Assembly (NCBI RefSeq): GCF_001426195.1
Contig: NZ_LMRS01000002.1
Coordinates: forward strand, 66,890-112,434
Source of the DNA: Sphingomonas sp. Leaf339
GTDB lineage: Bacteria; Pseudomonadota; Alphaproteobacteria; Sphingomonadales; Sphingomonadaceae
DNA length: 45,545 nt
Direction of reading: 5' to 3'
Below are positions 16,982-24,972 of this stretch, piece by piece. Position 1 is the stretch's first letter, and the number at the start of each line of letters is the position of its first letter. The notes beneath the pieces are model-generated. The model was not told the origin of the DNA, did no database searches, and saw nothing but the letters and a program-made list of their open reading frames with translations. Made by a program: the position numbers and the translations under genes.

Positions 16982-17896
16982 TTACCGGTCGTAGCGGCGG
17001 ATCAGGGCGCGGCGCAGGATTCGGTCCTCGATCGAGAAATACAGCGCGATCATCTGTCCCTCCATCACGGTCGACGCGGCAAAGGCGATGTCGGTCGCGG
17101 CCCGGTCGACCGCCGGTGGCGGCACCAGCATCGGCTCCAGCCCGCGTCCCGTGACCCGCGTGAACTGCGGATCGAAGCTGACCCAGCCGATCCGCCAGCG
17201 CGCATCATGCGTGGCGCCGTTATAGAACATCACCGGGTCCTGCCCGGCGGCGGAGACGATCGGCCCGGTCGACAGGTGCCAGTTATCCCAGCTGTCGTCG
17301 CGGATGCCGAAGGGGTCGGGCTGGACGGTCCACGGTCCCTGCGCGGTCAGGCCGGCGGCCATGCCGATCCGCGACGCGCCATCGGCGGCGTATTCGTAGA
17401 ACAACCGCCATTCGCCCGCCGGCGTCCGCGCCAGCGTCGCTTCCTTGATATTGCCTTCGCCGGGCGGCGCCTTCAGCACGACCTCGCACTTGGTCAGGTC
17501 GCCCAAGTCCGGTCCGCTGGCGAGGATCATCGCGCCCTGAGACCGCGTGGCGTCGACGCCGGTGTAATAGACGAGATATCGATGCGCGCCCGCCTCGTCG
17601 CCGGGTGCGACCAAGACGACCGTAGGGTCTTCGCAACCGCCGACATCGTCGGCCCCCGGCCCCGGCGTGATCGCCAGTCGCGGATCGACCGTGAAGGTCA
17701 GCCCGTCTTCACTTGCACAGACCGCGATGATGCCGGTCGGATCGTGCGGCCCCAGTGGATTCGGCACGGCGCGGACCATCATCCGGTAACCGCCATCCTC
17801 CTGCCACACGAACGGGCTCATCAGGTCCATGCCGTCGATCGCCGAGCCGGACGCGAGCTGGACGGTGTCGAGCTGTTCCACCGCGAAGGTCGTCAT
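16982..17896 (-). CDS. GH130-like glycosidase or phosphorylase
   Basis: The 304-residue product looks like a five-bladed beta-propeller of the GH130/GH43-type superfamily. GGCEDPTVV (residues 86-94) carries the acidic pair typical of these active sites. Repeated blade motifs follow: HRYLVYYTGVDA, GNIKEATLA, EWRLFYEYAADGASRIGMA, DPVMFYNGATHDARWRIGWVSFD. There is no signal peptide, so it acts in the cytoplasm. GH130 enzymes include mannoside phosphorylases and hydrolases; I cannot see enough to say which. It follows the SDR gene by 3 bases, so they are cotranscribed and may act on the same sugar. Confidence 0.78.
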   Translation of the reverse strand: MTTFAVEQLDTVQLASGSAIDGMDLMSPFVWQEDGGYRMMVRAVPNPLGPHDPTGIIAVCASEDGLTFTVDPRLAITPGPGADDVGGCEDPTVVLVAPGDEAGAHRYLVYYTGVDATRSQGAMILASGPDLGDLTKCEVVLKAPPGEGNIKEATLARTPAGEWRLFYEYAADGASRIGMAAGLTAQGPWTVQPDPFGIRDDSWDNWHLSTGPIVSAAGQDPVMFYNGATHDARWRIGWVSFDPQFTRVTGRGLEPMLVPPPAVDRAATDIAFAASTVMEGQMIALYFSIEDRILRRALIRRYDR

Positions 17897-17899
17897 CGC

Positions 17900-18664
17900 T
17901 CAGGCCCCTTGCGCGACGGTCAGCGACAGCGCGCCGTCGATGGTAACGGTGGTGCCCGTAATGTAGTCTGCACCGGGCGAGAGCAGGAACGCGACCAGCG
18001 TTGCGACCTCGTCCGGCCGACCGGCGCGGCCCGCCGGAATGTTCGCCTCCAGCTTGGCACGATAGCCGGGATCGTCGACCGCCTGTTCGTTCATCGGCGT
18101 CAGGATCATGCCGGGCGCGACGCCGTTCACCGCGATGCCCTTCGGCGCCAGTTCGAGCGCCAGCGTCGCGGTCAGTTGCGACAGGCCGCCCTTGGCCGAA
18201 TCATAATCGACGCCACCCGCACGCGGGGCGCGTTCATGGATCGACGAGATGTTGACGATCCGCCCTTTCATCTCCTTACCTGCCAGCGCGCGGACGAACC
18301 GGCGGCAGGTCAGGAATGGCCCATACAGGTCGGATCGGATCACTCGGTCAAACTGGGTCAATTCCATGTCGACGATATGAACGCCGCTCATGTTCAGCCC
18401 GGCGGAATTGACCAGCCATGTCACGGTGCCGAACCGCGCCTCGACCGTGTCGAACAAGCGGCGGACCGCTGCCTCGTCTGCGACATCGGTCTGTACCGCG
18501 ATCGCCCGGTCGTTGCTGATCGAGGCGCATATCTTCGCCGCGGCGTCGGCATCGTGAAAATAGGTGATGGCGACCCTGGCCCCGGCCGCCGCGAGCGCGA
18601 TGGCACAGGCCGCCCCGATGCCCGATTCTCCGCCTGTAACAATTGCGACTGCGCCGTCGGCCAT
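17900..18664 (-). CDS. Short-chain dehydrogenase/reductase (glucose-dehydrogenase-like)
   Basis: The 254-residue NAD(P)-dependent oxidoreductase has the cofactor motif GGESGIG (11-17), NSAG (86-89), catalytic Ser140/141, Tyr154 and Lys158 in VDYDSAKGG, and the PG motif [11 protein letters not shown] start at the ATG complementing 18662-18664 because GGGAGG lies six bases upstream; a start 11 codons earlier would add [11 protein letters not shown] and place the Shine-Dalgarno inside the gene. The closest recognisable relatives are glucose 1-dehydrogenase-type SDRs. It is the first gene of a probable three-gene operon with the GH130-like enzyme and DUF4337. An unusual nested dyad lies just upstream. 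Confidence 0.88.
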   Translation of the reverse strand: MADGAVAIVTGGESGIGAACAIALAAAGARVAITYFHDADAAAKICASISNDRAIAVQTDVADEAAVRRLFDTVEARFGTVTWLVNSAGLNMSGVHIVDMELTQFDRVIRSDLYGPFLTCRRFVRALAGKEMKGRIVNISSIHERAPRAGGVDYDSAKGGLSQLTATLALELAPKGIAVNGVAPGMILTPMNEQAVDDPGYRAKLEANIPAGRAGRPDEVATLVAFLLSPGADYITGTTVTIDGALSLTVAQGA

Positions 18665-18681
18665 GATCGGCCTCCCTGGAA

Positions 18682-18719
18682 TGTTGATCCTATCCATCGG
18701 CTTTGGATCAACACCGATG
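18682..18719 (-). promoter_or_regulatory. Interleaved dyads in the SDR-GH130 leader (operator or RNA pseudoknot)
   Basis: TGTTGATCC (18682-18690) and GGATCAACA (18705-18713) form a perfect 9-bp dyad with a 14-base centre. CATCGG (18695-18700), inside that centre, is complementary to CCGATG (18714-18719), directly outside it. The order is therefore A-B-A'-B', the topology of an H-type pseudoknot. On the minus-strand RNA the structure ends about 7 bases before the GGGAGG ribosome site of the SDR gene. It may be a protein operator or an RNA switch. Confidence 0.5.
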
Positions 18720-18785
18720 ACGGGCGTCTGTCAGCGACATGTCTTGCGGTTCATGAGAGGCTGCGGCGCGGCACCACCAAGCCGG

Positions 18786-20297
18786 TCAGCGGACGTAGAT
18801 GGGATTGCCGATCAACCAGTGACGTCCATCCGGGCGGAGGACATCGACGCGGAACCATCGCCGCACCCCTTGTCGCAGGTCGAGCGACACATCCGCCATC
18901 CCGCCCGCGATGCCGGTGGTCGCCAACCGTTCGCCGTCCACGGTCAGGGCGATTTTCCCGCCGGCCACGCCCTCGACATGCGCCATCGCGGTGATCGCGC
19001 TTTTTCCGGCGGGCAATGTCGATCCCATCGACGCCGTCGTGTTGCCGCGCCGCGCGGTCATGTCCAGCACGCGCCCACGGCCTTCGTCGAGATCGACGAA
19101 CGCCCGCCCCGATCGCAGTCCCCTCAGGATCGCGCCCTGCGACAGGTCGTCGGCATGGACCACGGTGGCGAGGCTGCCGATCGCCGCCTGCGGTCCGATC
19201 GGCGAGTTGCCGCGATACTGGATCGCGTCATGATTGTCCGACCCCGCCACCCCGACCAGCCGGTAGCCGCGATTGAGCAGCGCCTCCCAGTAGCGCACCT
19301 GTTTCGCGATGGCCGCCTCGCGATCACCGGGCGTCTCGATCGTGCTGCCGCCGTTGACGACCTCGATCGCATCGACGTTCGCATAATCGGTGTCGCGCGG
19401 CGCCCAGCCGCAGCCCAGACAATCCTCGCCAGTCGGTCGCGATGGATGGTTGATCGTCAGGAACCCACCCGTGGCATGGGCGCTGGCGAGCATCGTGTTC
19501 ACCGATTCCGCCCCCGGTCGGCCGATATCGGTTTCGAGCGCGCCCATATAGCCGAGCAGATTGGCATGGCCGTCCCGCGTCGTCAGTTCGCGCCCCGGCA
19601 TCAGCAGCAACGTATCGAAATGCGGCTGCAGATAGCCCATGTCGATGAAGTGCGAGGTCACGTTGTGATCGGTCAGTGCCAAGAAATCGAGCTTGTGCGC
19701 CGCCGCTTCCTGAAAGGTGTAGAAGGGCGGGCATCCGGCCTCGCGCCCCGCATAGCTGCGGCACCGGGCATCGCTCTGGCCGCTATGGCTGTGCAGGTCG
19801 CCGCGATACCAGCCGGGTCCGGCGCGGATCGGTTTGGGAACGAAGGCGACCTCATCCAGATTCGATGCCTTCGAGAACCAGATACGGGCTGACCATTTCG
19901 CGCTGTCGCCGGTCCGAATAGCAGGCACCGTCATCATCAGCCGCCACGGTCCCGCGGGAATGGGCCCCGGCAGGAACGACGGCGTGGCGAAAGCGTCACC
20001 GATCGCGAAGGCATATTTGGTGCCGCCGCCCCAGCCACGGAAACGCTGCGGGTCGGCGACCCCCAGCGTGATCGTGACGCCACGATCGCGACCCTCATAG
20101 GTGAAAACAACCCTCACCAGCGCGGTACCGGCCGGCACCGAGAACGGCAGATCGCGCGTGGTCGCGCGATCGACGTCGTGGATGACCCCCTGCAGCGTCA
20201 CGTCCGCCGGACGCTCCGCTGTAGCGACAACCGGCGCCGCGAACGACGCCAGCCATAGCAACAGAATCCACCGCACCGTTCCTGAACCGACAATCAT
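18786..20297 (-). CDS. Exported CehA/McbA-type PHP metallohydrolase
   Basis: The 503-residue protein has a signal peptide (LLLWLASFAAPVVATA, cleavage near residue 26). A beta-rich N-terminal domain (about 30-165) precedes a PHP domain with metal-binding motifs GDLHSHSGQSD, LALTDHN, RDGHANLLGY, INHPS and GSDNHD. This pattern matches the CehA/McbA subgroup, best known from carbaryl hydrolase, though most members have unknown substrates, probably phosphoesters or carbamates. A short C-terminal beta domain follows. It is separate from the SDR operon by about 120 bases and has no obvious partner. Metal-dependent hydrolase is firm; substrate unknown. Confidence 0.85.
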   Translation of the reverse strand: MIVGSGTVRWILLLWLASFAAPVVATAERPADVTLQGVIHDVDRATTRDLPFSVPAGTALVRVVFTYEGRDRGVTITLGVADPQRFRGWGGGTKYAFAIGDAFATPSFLPGPIPAGPWRLMMTVPAIRTGDSAKWSARIWFSKASNLDEVAFVPKPIRAGPGWYRGDLHSHSGQSDARCRSYAGREAGCPPFYTFQEAAAHKLDFLALTDHNVTSHFIDMGYLQPHFDTLLLMPGRELTTRDGHANLLGYMGALETDIGRPGAESVNTMLASAHATGGFLTINHPSRPTGEDCLGCGWAPRDTDYANVDAIEVVNGGSTIETPGDREAAIAKQVRYWEALLNRGYRLVGVAGSDNHDAIQYRGNSPIGPQAAIGSLATVVHADDLSQGAILRGLRSGRAFVDLDEGRGRVLDMTARRGNTTASMGSTLPAGKSAITAMAHVEGVAGGKIALTVDGERLATTGIAGGMADVSLDLRQGVRRWFRVDVLRPDGRHWLIGNPIYVR

Positions 20298-20358
20298 CGC
20301 TGTCCCACCCGTGATCCCATTGCCCCTTGTCGGCGCAATGTTACGATCGTGCGATGGG

Positions 20359-20378
20359 CCGGCCGGTCCGGCGGCCGG
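20359..20378 (-). terminator. GC hairpin just after the DUF1488-like gene
   Basis: CCGGCCG (20359-20365) pairs with CGGCCGG (20372-20378). It begins one base past the TAG stop of the minus-strand gene at 20380-20382. No U-run follows, so it may stabilise the message or only weakly terminate. Confidence 0.3.
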
Positions 20379-20379
20379 T

Positions 20380-20646
20380 CTACTCCAGATCGCTCTCGTC
20401 GATCACGACGGTCGCGGCCGGGCGCTTGGCCGCCACTTCTTCGCAGACATCGAGGATTTCGTCGCTGAACCGCTCGAACATCTCGACGGCATCGTCTTCG
20501 GGTTCGTCGCCGCTGAGTTCCTTCAGCACGGCATATTTGACCGCAAACTCGACCTCTTCGCCGTCGATCTCGGCAGTAAACTCAATCTGCCGCGCGACAT
20601 CGTTGTCGGTGACGCTGGCATGGTCAATCTGAACATGGCTGGCCAT
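20380..20646 (-). CDS. DUF1488-like small protein, 88 aa
   Basis: I start at the ATG complementing 20644-20646 (MASHVQIDHAS), preceded by GGGAG at a normal distance. The frame extends upstream to 20865, but that part is Arg/Gly/Trp-rich and lacks coding character. The protein is acidic (DGEEVEF, SGDEPEDDAVEMFERFSDEILDVCEE) and has the alternating strand-strand-helix look of DUF1488, whose function is unknown. It stands alone: 228 bases without a gene separate it from the upstream oxidoreductase gene. Confidence 0.65.
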   Translation of the reverse strand: MASHVQIDHASVTDNDVARQIEFTAEIDGEEVEFAVKYAVLKELSGDEPEDDAVEMFERFSDEILDVCEEVAAKRPAATVVIDESDLE

Positions 20647-20874
20647 GATAATCATCTCCCGGTTGGCCGGCGGTCCTGCCCAACCCCGACTCAAGGCGCA
20701 AGCGCAACTATGCGTTCGGCAGGCGCTTCCACCGGATTTGTGCGCCCGCCTCCAAAGGAATAAATTCGGCGATCTTAGCCATCCAGCGCTCCCCTGATGG
20801 ATTGAGGCACCGAAGGCTGTGGCTACACCAAATGATGGAACTACGTGTCGGTGCTTGACGGCCACGGACCGCGA

Positions 20875-21891
20875 TCAAGGGGCTGGTTCTGACTGGACAG
20901 TCACGACGACCTTGCCCTTCGCCCGGCCGCTATCGACATAGGCAACCGCCTCATTCAGGGCATCGAAGGCGTAGCTGCGGTCCACCACCGGTCGGATCGT
21001 GCCGTCTTCGATCAACTGGCCCAACCGGGCGAGCTGACCGCCATCGGCGTGCATGAACAGGAACGAATAATCGACGCTGACACGCTTCGCCTTGCGACGG
21101 ATGCCGGCGCTCAATAGCCGCATGACGAGACGCAAGACCGGATTTGAGCCCTGCCCCTTGGCGAAGTTGGGGTCAGGCGGTCCGGAGATCGAGATCAGCT
21201 TGCCACCGGGCTTGAGCACCTTAAGCGACTTCTCGAGCGTCTTGGCGTCGAGGCTGTTCAGCACGACGTCGTACCCCGACAGCAGTGTCGAGAAATCCTG
21301 CGTTCGATAATCGATGACGATGTCCGCGCCGAGGCTGCGGACGAGATCGGCATTGGCGGCACTGGCCGTCGTCGCCACTGTGGCGCCAAGATGCTTGGCG
21401 AGCTGGATTGCGATCGTGCCGACCCCGCCCGACCCGGCATGGATCAGGATCTTTTGGCCCCGCTTCAATCCGGCACGGTCGATCAGCGCCTGCCATGCCG
21501 TCAGCCCGACAAGGGGAATGGACGCGGCCTCCGCCATCGAAACGTTATCAGGCTTGGGCGCCAGATCGGCTTCGTTGACCGCGATCCGCTGGGCAAAGGT
21601 GCCGATATGCCCGTCGCGTGGGCGGGCATAGACGGCATCGCCGATCTGGAAGCGGCGGACATCCGCACCGACTGCTATGACGATCCCGGCGAGGTCATGA
21701 CCCAGGATCAGGGGTGGCTTGTACGGCAGAATGGGCTTGAACGCGCCGTCGCGAATCTTGCCATCGAGTTGATTGATCGCGGTTGCGTGGATGTCGATCA
21801 ACACCTCGTCGGACGCGATCACGGGGTCGGGCAAATCGGCAAGTCTCAGGCTTCGCCCCTTGCCATAGGAATCGAGGACGAACGCCTTCAT
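20875..21891 (-). CDS. NADP-dependent quinone oxidoreductase-like MDR protein
   Basis: The 338-residue product is a medium-chain dehydrogenase/reductase of the zeta-crystallin/quinone oxidoreductase type. It has the N-terminal GroES-like fold (ILGHDLAGIVIAVGADVRRFQIGDAVYA) and the Rossmann cofactor motif HAGSGGVGTIAIQLAKHLGA. The structural-zinc Cys cluster of alcohol dehydrogenases is absent. Its ATG overlaps the stop of the Old Yellow Enzyme gene as ATGA, so the two are translationally coupled. Likely role: NADPH reduction of quinones or alpha,beta-unsaturated carbonyls together with the neighbouring reductases. Confidence 0.9.
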   Translation of the reverse strand: MKAFVLDSYGKGRSLRLADLPDPVIASDEVLIDIHATAINQLDGKIRDGAFKPILPYKPPLILGHDLAGIVIAVGADVRRFQIGDAVYARPRDGHIGTFAQRIAVNEADLAPKPDNVSMAEAASIPLVGLTAWQALIDRAGLKRGQKILIHAGSGGVGTIAIQLAKHLGATVATTASAANADLVRSLGADIVIDYRTQDFSTLLSGYDVVLNSLDAKTLEKSLKVLKPGGKLISISGPPDPNFAKGQGSNPVLRLVMRLLSAGIRRKAKRVSVDYSFLFMHADGGQLARLGQLIEDGTIRPVVDRSYAFDALNEAVAYVDSGRAKGKVVVTVQSEPAP

Positions 21892-22976
21892 CCGACGGAC
21901 TCCGCGATCGGATAATCGGTGTATCCCTTGGCCCCGCCGCCATACAGCGTCTGCGGATCAACCTGCGCGAGCGCCACGCCCTTCTTCATCCGCGCGACCA
22001 GATCGGGGTTCGCGATGAACGGGCGACCAAAGGCGATCAGATCTGCTTTGCCGTTGGTCAGGTGCTTTTCCGCCAAAGTCTGATCGAAGCCATTGTTGGC
22101 GATGTATGCACCGCGGAAGCGGGTGCGCAGCGCATCATAGTCGAACGGCGCGACATCGCGCGGCCCGCCCGTCGCGCCCTCTACAACATGGATATAAGCG
22201 ATGCCGAGCGCATCGAGCTTTTCGACGATGTGTTCGAACAAGGGCTGCGGATCGCTGGTCTCGATGCCGTTCGCCGGCGACACGGGCGACAGGCGGACGC
22301 CGGTACGCTCTGGCCCGACCGCGTTGGCGACCGCTTCCGTTACCTCGATCATCAGGCGCGCGCGGTTTTCGATCGAGCCGCCATAGATATCGGTGCGGTG
22401 GTTTGCGCCGTCCTTGGCAAACTGGTCGAGCAGATACCCATTGGCGCCGTGCACCTCGACCCCGTCGAACCCCGCCTCGATTGCATTGGCGGCCGCCCGC
22501 CGGAAGTCGTCGATGATGCCTGGCAACTCGTCGAGGTTTAGCGCGCGCGGCTCGGACACGTCGACAAAGCCGTTGTTGACGACCGTCTTCGTCTCCGCGC
22601 GAATGGCCGAGGGGGCAACCGGCGCCGCGCCATCTTTCTGCAGATCAACATGACTGACGCGACCGACATGCCACAGTTGCAGGTAGATCTTGCCGCCCTG
22701 GGTATGCACGGCGTCGGTGATCTTTCGCCAGCCCTCGACCTGCGCGGCGGTGTAGATGCCCGGCGTATCCTGATAGCCCTGCCCCTGCTGCGACACCTGC
22801 GACGCCTCGGTAATGATGAGGCCGGTCGAGGCGCGCTGGCCATAATATTCCGCCATCAGGTCGGTCGGCACCATCCCGGCGCCGGCGCGATTGCGGGTCA
22901 GCGGCGCCATGACCAGCCGGTTGGCGAGCGTGACCGGCCCGAGATCGAAGGACGAGAAGAGGCTGGATTCGGACAT
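21888..22976 (-). CDS. nemA: Old Yellow Enzyme family alkene reductase (N-ethylmaleimide reductase-like)
   Basis: The 362-residue FMN enzyme reduces activated C=C bonds and nitro compounds with NAD(P)H. Hallmarks: LANRLVMAPLTRNRA at the N-terminus, LQLWHVGR (FMN contact), His176-x-x-Asn179 with Tyr181 in VEVHGANGYLLDQF (substrate binding and proton donor), and SIENRARL. The C-terminal phosphate-binding part AFGRPFIANPDL is present. It lies in an operon SDR - this gene - MDR oxidoreductase: 36 bases after the SDR and overlapping the MDR. The TetR regulator across the divergent promoter recalls NemR-nemA of E. coli, although that is by analogy. Confidence 0.92.
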   Translation of the reverse strand: MSESSLFSSFDLGPVTLANRLVMAPLTRNRAGAGMVPTDLMAEYYGQRASTGLIITEASQVSQQGQGYQDTPGIYTAAQVEGWRKITDAVHTQGGKIYLQLWHVGRVSHVDLQKDGAAPVAPSAIRAETKTVVNNGFVDVSEPRALNLDELPGIIDDFRRAAANAIEAGFDGVEVHGANGYLLDQFAKDGANHRTDIYGGSIENRARLMIEVTEAVANAVGPERTGVRLSPVSPANGIETSDPQPLFEHIVEKLDALGIAYIHVVEGATGGPRDVAPFDYDALRTRFRGAYIANNGFDQTLAEKHLTNGKADLIAFGRPFIANPDLVARMKKGVALAQVDPQTLYGGGAKGYTDYPIAESVG

Positions 22977-23012
22977 CGTCGAAATCTTTCCTGCAAAAGG
23001 ATGAATGGGAGG

Positions 23013-23792
23013 TCAGGCGGCGTAGCGTGCCGCCGCCCTGGTTTCACCGAAGCCCGGCAGCATCGCTCCCCGGGCATTCTGGAACGCGGCCCATAGATCG
23101 GCATCGTGCAGGGACGGGATCGTGACACCTTCCCGTGCGTCGAACCCGGCAAGCGCGGCATCCACCATCTCACCGACATCCATCATCGGCGGCAGAGATG
23201 CCTCGTCCGCACCCGCCCGTGCCCATAATTCGGTGCGCGTGGCGGCGGGCAACACCGCCTGGACAAAGACGCCCCTCGGACCCAGCTCGGCCGCCAGTCC
23301 CTGCGATAGAAACAGCACGAACGCCTTGGTCGCGCCATAGATCGTCATGCCGAATTCCGGCGCCAGCCCGACGACGGAGCCGATGTTGATGATCGCCCCC
23401 TCGCCCCGCTTGGTCAGCCGCGGCGCGACCGCGCTGGCGAGCCGCGCCACCGACGTGGTGTTGAGCGCAATCAACTGATCGATCGCGTCCGTCGATTGAT
23501 CGACGAAACTGCCGCCAAGTCCGGCACCGGCGTTGTTGACGAGGATGCCGATGCGATCGTCGTCACGCAAACGCGTCTCGACGAGGCTGAGTTGATCGGG
23601 ACTGGTCAGGTCGACTTTGACGACATCGACCGCGACACCGGTTTCGCTTTGCAACCGGGACGCCAGCGCCTGAAGCCGTGCCTCGTCGCGGGCCACGAGG
23701 ACGAGGTCGTGCCCTCGTCGTGCAAAGCGATCGGCATAGGTCGCACCGATGCCCGTCGAGGCGCCAGTGATAAGAACGGCAGGTTTGGTCAT
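23013..23792 (-). CDS. Short-chain dehydrogenase/reductase
   Basis: The 259-residue product has the classical SDR motifs GASTGIG (10-16), NNAGAGLGG, catalytic Ser in NIGSVVG and YGATK. The C-terminal part (PPMMDVGEMVDAAL) is of the DltE/YqjQ-like subgroup. It is the first gene of the minus-strand operon leading to the Old Yellow Enzyme and the MDR protein, and is divergent from the TetR regulator with 104 bases between. Its substrate is unknown, probably a carbonyl compound. Confidence 0.9.
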   Translation of the reverse strand: MTKPAVLITGASTGIGATYADRFARRGHDLVLVARDEARLQALASRLQSETGVAVDVVKVDLTSPDQLSLVETRLRDDDRIGILVNNAGAGLGGSFVDQSTDAIDQLIALNTTSVARLASAVAPRLTKRGEGAIINIGSVVGLAPEFGMTIYGATKAFVLFLSQGLAAELGPRGVFVQAVLPAATRTELWARAGADEASLPPMMDVGEMVDAALAGFDAREGVTIPSLHDADLWAAFQNARGAMLPGFGETRAAARYAA

Positions 23793-23825
23793 CGGATTGC
23801 CCTTTCGGCATAAATCATTATATTA

Positions 23826-23867
23826 ATGACAGTCATCATGAATGCTTAATGTGATAGCCATCATGAA
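23826..23867. promoter_or_regulatory. Tandem operator candidates for the TetR regulator
   Basis: Two similar 16-mers lie 25 bp apart: TGACAGTCATCATGAA (23827-23842) and TGATAGCCATCATGAA (23852-23867), differing at two positions. The first begins within the perfect palindrome ATGAC-A-GTCAT; the second contains TGAT-N4-ATCA. They occupy the middle of the SDR/TetR divergent region, next to AT-rich TTATATTAAT, a plausible -10. This is the usual place for autoregulatory TetR sites. Confidence 0.6.
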
Positions 23868-23896
23868 ACGTCAACGGGCATCCGGAGATTTCTTCA

Positions 23897-24481
23897 ATGA
23901 AGGTCAGTCGTGAGCAGATGGGGGAAAACCGTCGTCGCATCCTGCACGAGGCCAGCCGGTTGTTCCGCGATCGCGGCTTTGCGGCCGTCACGGTCGCCGA
24001 TGTGATGAAGGCGGCGGGGCAGACACATGGCGGCTTCTATGGCCATTTTGCCTCCAAGGACGATCTGATCGCCGCAACCGTCGCCGACACGCTGGCGGGC
24101 GAGGGTTCGACGATGACCGATATCGAAGCATGGACTGATGCCTATCTGTCACCGCTCCATCGCGAGAATCCGGAACAGGGATGCCCGATGGCGAGCCTTG
24201 CCGGATTGATGCGCCACCAGACGCCCGAGGCAAGGGCCGCCATGGCACGCGGGCTAAATGCGCATCTCAGTCGCTTTGCACAGGAGCTACCTGGCGATGA
24301 CGACGCAGACCGGCGGCGCTCCGCGATCGGTCGATGGGCGGCGATGGTCGGCGCCGTCGTCCTTGCCCGCGCGGTCGACGACACCGCACTGTCGGACGAA
24401 CTGCTGCGCGAAACCCGGGCATGGATCGGAACGACGCAGCCTGACGAACTCAACCACCAGGACGAGGATGCTCGCATATGA
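23897..24481 (+). CDS. TetR/AcrR-family repressor
   Basis: The 194-residue regulator has an N-terminal helix-turn-helix (RRRILHEASRLFRDRGF, then VTVADVMKAAGQTHGGFYGHFASKDDLI) and a ligand-binding C-terminal domain. It has a single cysteine, Cys96, in EQGCPMAS, a motif shared by many TetR proteins. In E. coli NemR, a reactive Cys in a comparable part of the chain senses electrophiles and bleach. The gene faces the SDR-nemA-MDR operon across two candidate operators and overlaps the thioesterase gene by ATGA. Likely it represses both directions until a reactive compound is sensed; the redox part is inference. Confidence 0.9.
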   Translation: MKVSREQMGENRRRILHEASRLFRDRGFAAVTVADVMKAAGQTHGGFYGHFASKDDLIAATVADTLAGEGSTMTDIEAWTDAYLSPLHRENPEQGCPMASLAGLMRHQTPEARAAMARGLNAHLSRFAQELPGDDDADRRRSAIGRWAAMVGAVVLARAVDDTALSDELLRETRAWIGTTQPDELNHQDEDARI

Positions 24482-24942
24482 ACGTGTTGATCGACCATGC
24501 CGAACTCGATGGCCATGATCAGCTGGCGGCCCTGATGGCGGCCAATCGTCATCCCCCGATCGGCGAGACGCTGGAATTTGCGTTGGTCGAACTGGAGCGC
24601 GGTCGCGTGGTGTTCGAGGGTTCGCCGTCGCGCAAGGTCTTCAATCCGATCGGATCGGTGCATGGCGGCTATGCCGCGACGCTGCTCGACAGCGCCTGCG
24701 GCTGTGCCATCCATTCGAGTTTGCCGGCAGGACAGGGCTATACGACGCTCGAACTCAAGATCTCGTATCACCGGGCGCTGAGCGACACGAGTGGACCGGT
24801 CAGGGCGGAAGGCAAGATCGTCTCGCTGGGCCGCCGGGTCGGCTTTTCAGAGGCCCGACTGGTCGATGCCAAGGGCCGGCTATGCGCTTCGGCGACATCG
24901 ACGCTGCTGGTATTCCCGCTCGAAGTCGCTGCCCGCGGGTGA
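24478..24942 (+). CDS. PaaI-type hotdog-fold thioesterase
   Basis: The 154-residue product has the hotdog thioesterase features: FNPIGSVHGGYAATLLDSACGCAIHS, in which HGG and Asp71 form the active-site helix, and TTLELKISYHRAL followed by VRAEGKIVSLGRRVGFSEARLVDAKGRLCASATST. This is the PaaI subgroup that hydrolyses acyl-CoA, often aromatic. Its ATG overlaps the TetR stop, so they are coupled. It is convergent with the histidine kinase gene 30 bases away. The thioester substrate is unknown. Confidence 0.9.
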   Translation: MNVLIDHAELDGHDQLAALMAANRHPPIGETLEFALVELERGRVVFEGSPSRKVFNPIGSVHGGYAATLLDSACGCAIHSSLPAGQGYTTLELKISYHRALSDTSGPVRAEGKIVSLGRRVGFSEARLVDAKGRLCASATSTLLVFPLEVAARG

Positions 24943-24972
24943 TCGAGTGCTCTGTTCCGGGCAACCGCTGCC

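Noticed and set aside
16844..18994. 716-codon plus-strand frame
   Set aside because: It spans parts of the DUF4337, GH130-like, SDR and PHP genes in antisense and is Arg/Asp/His-rich with no domain.
20647..20865. N-terminal extension of the DUF1488-like gene
   Set aside because: No coding character, and a good ribosome site precedes the internal ATG at 20646.
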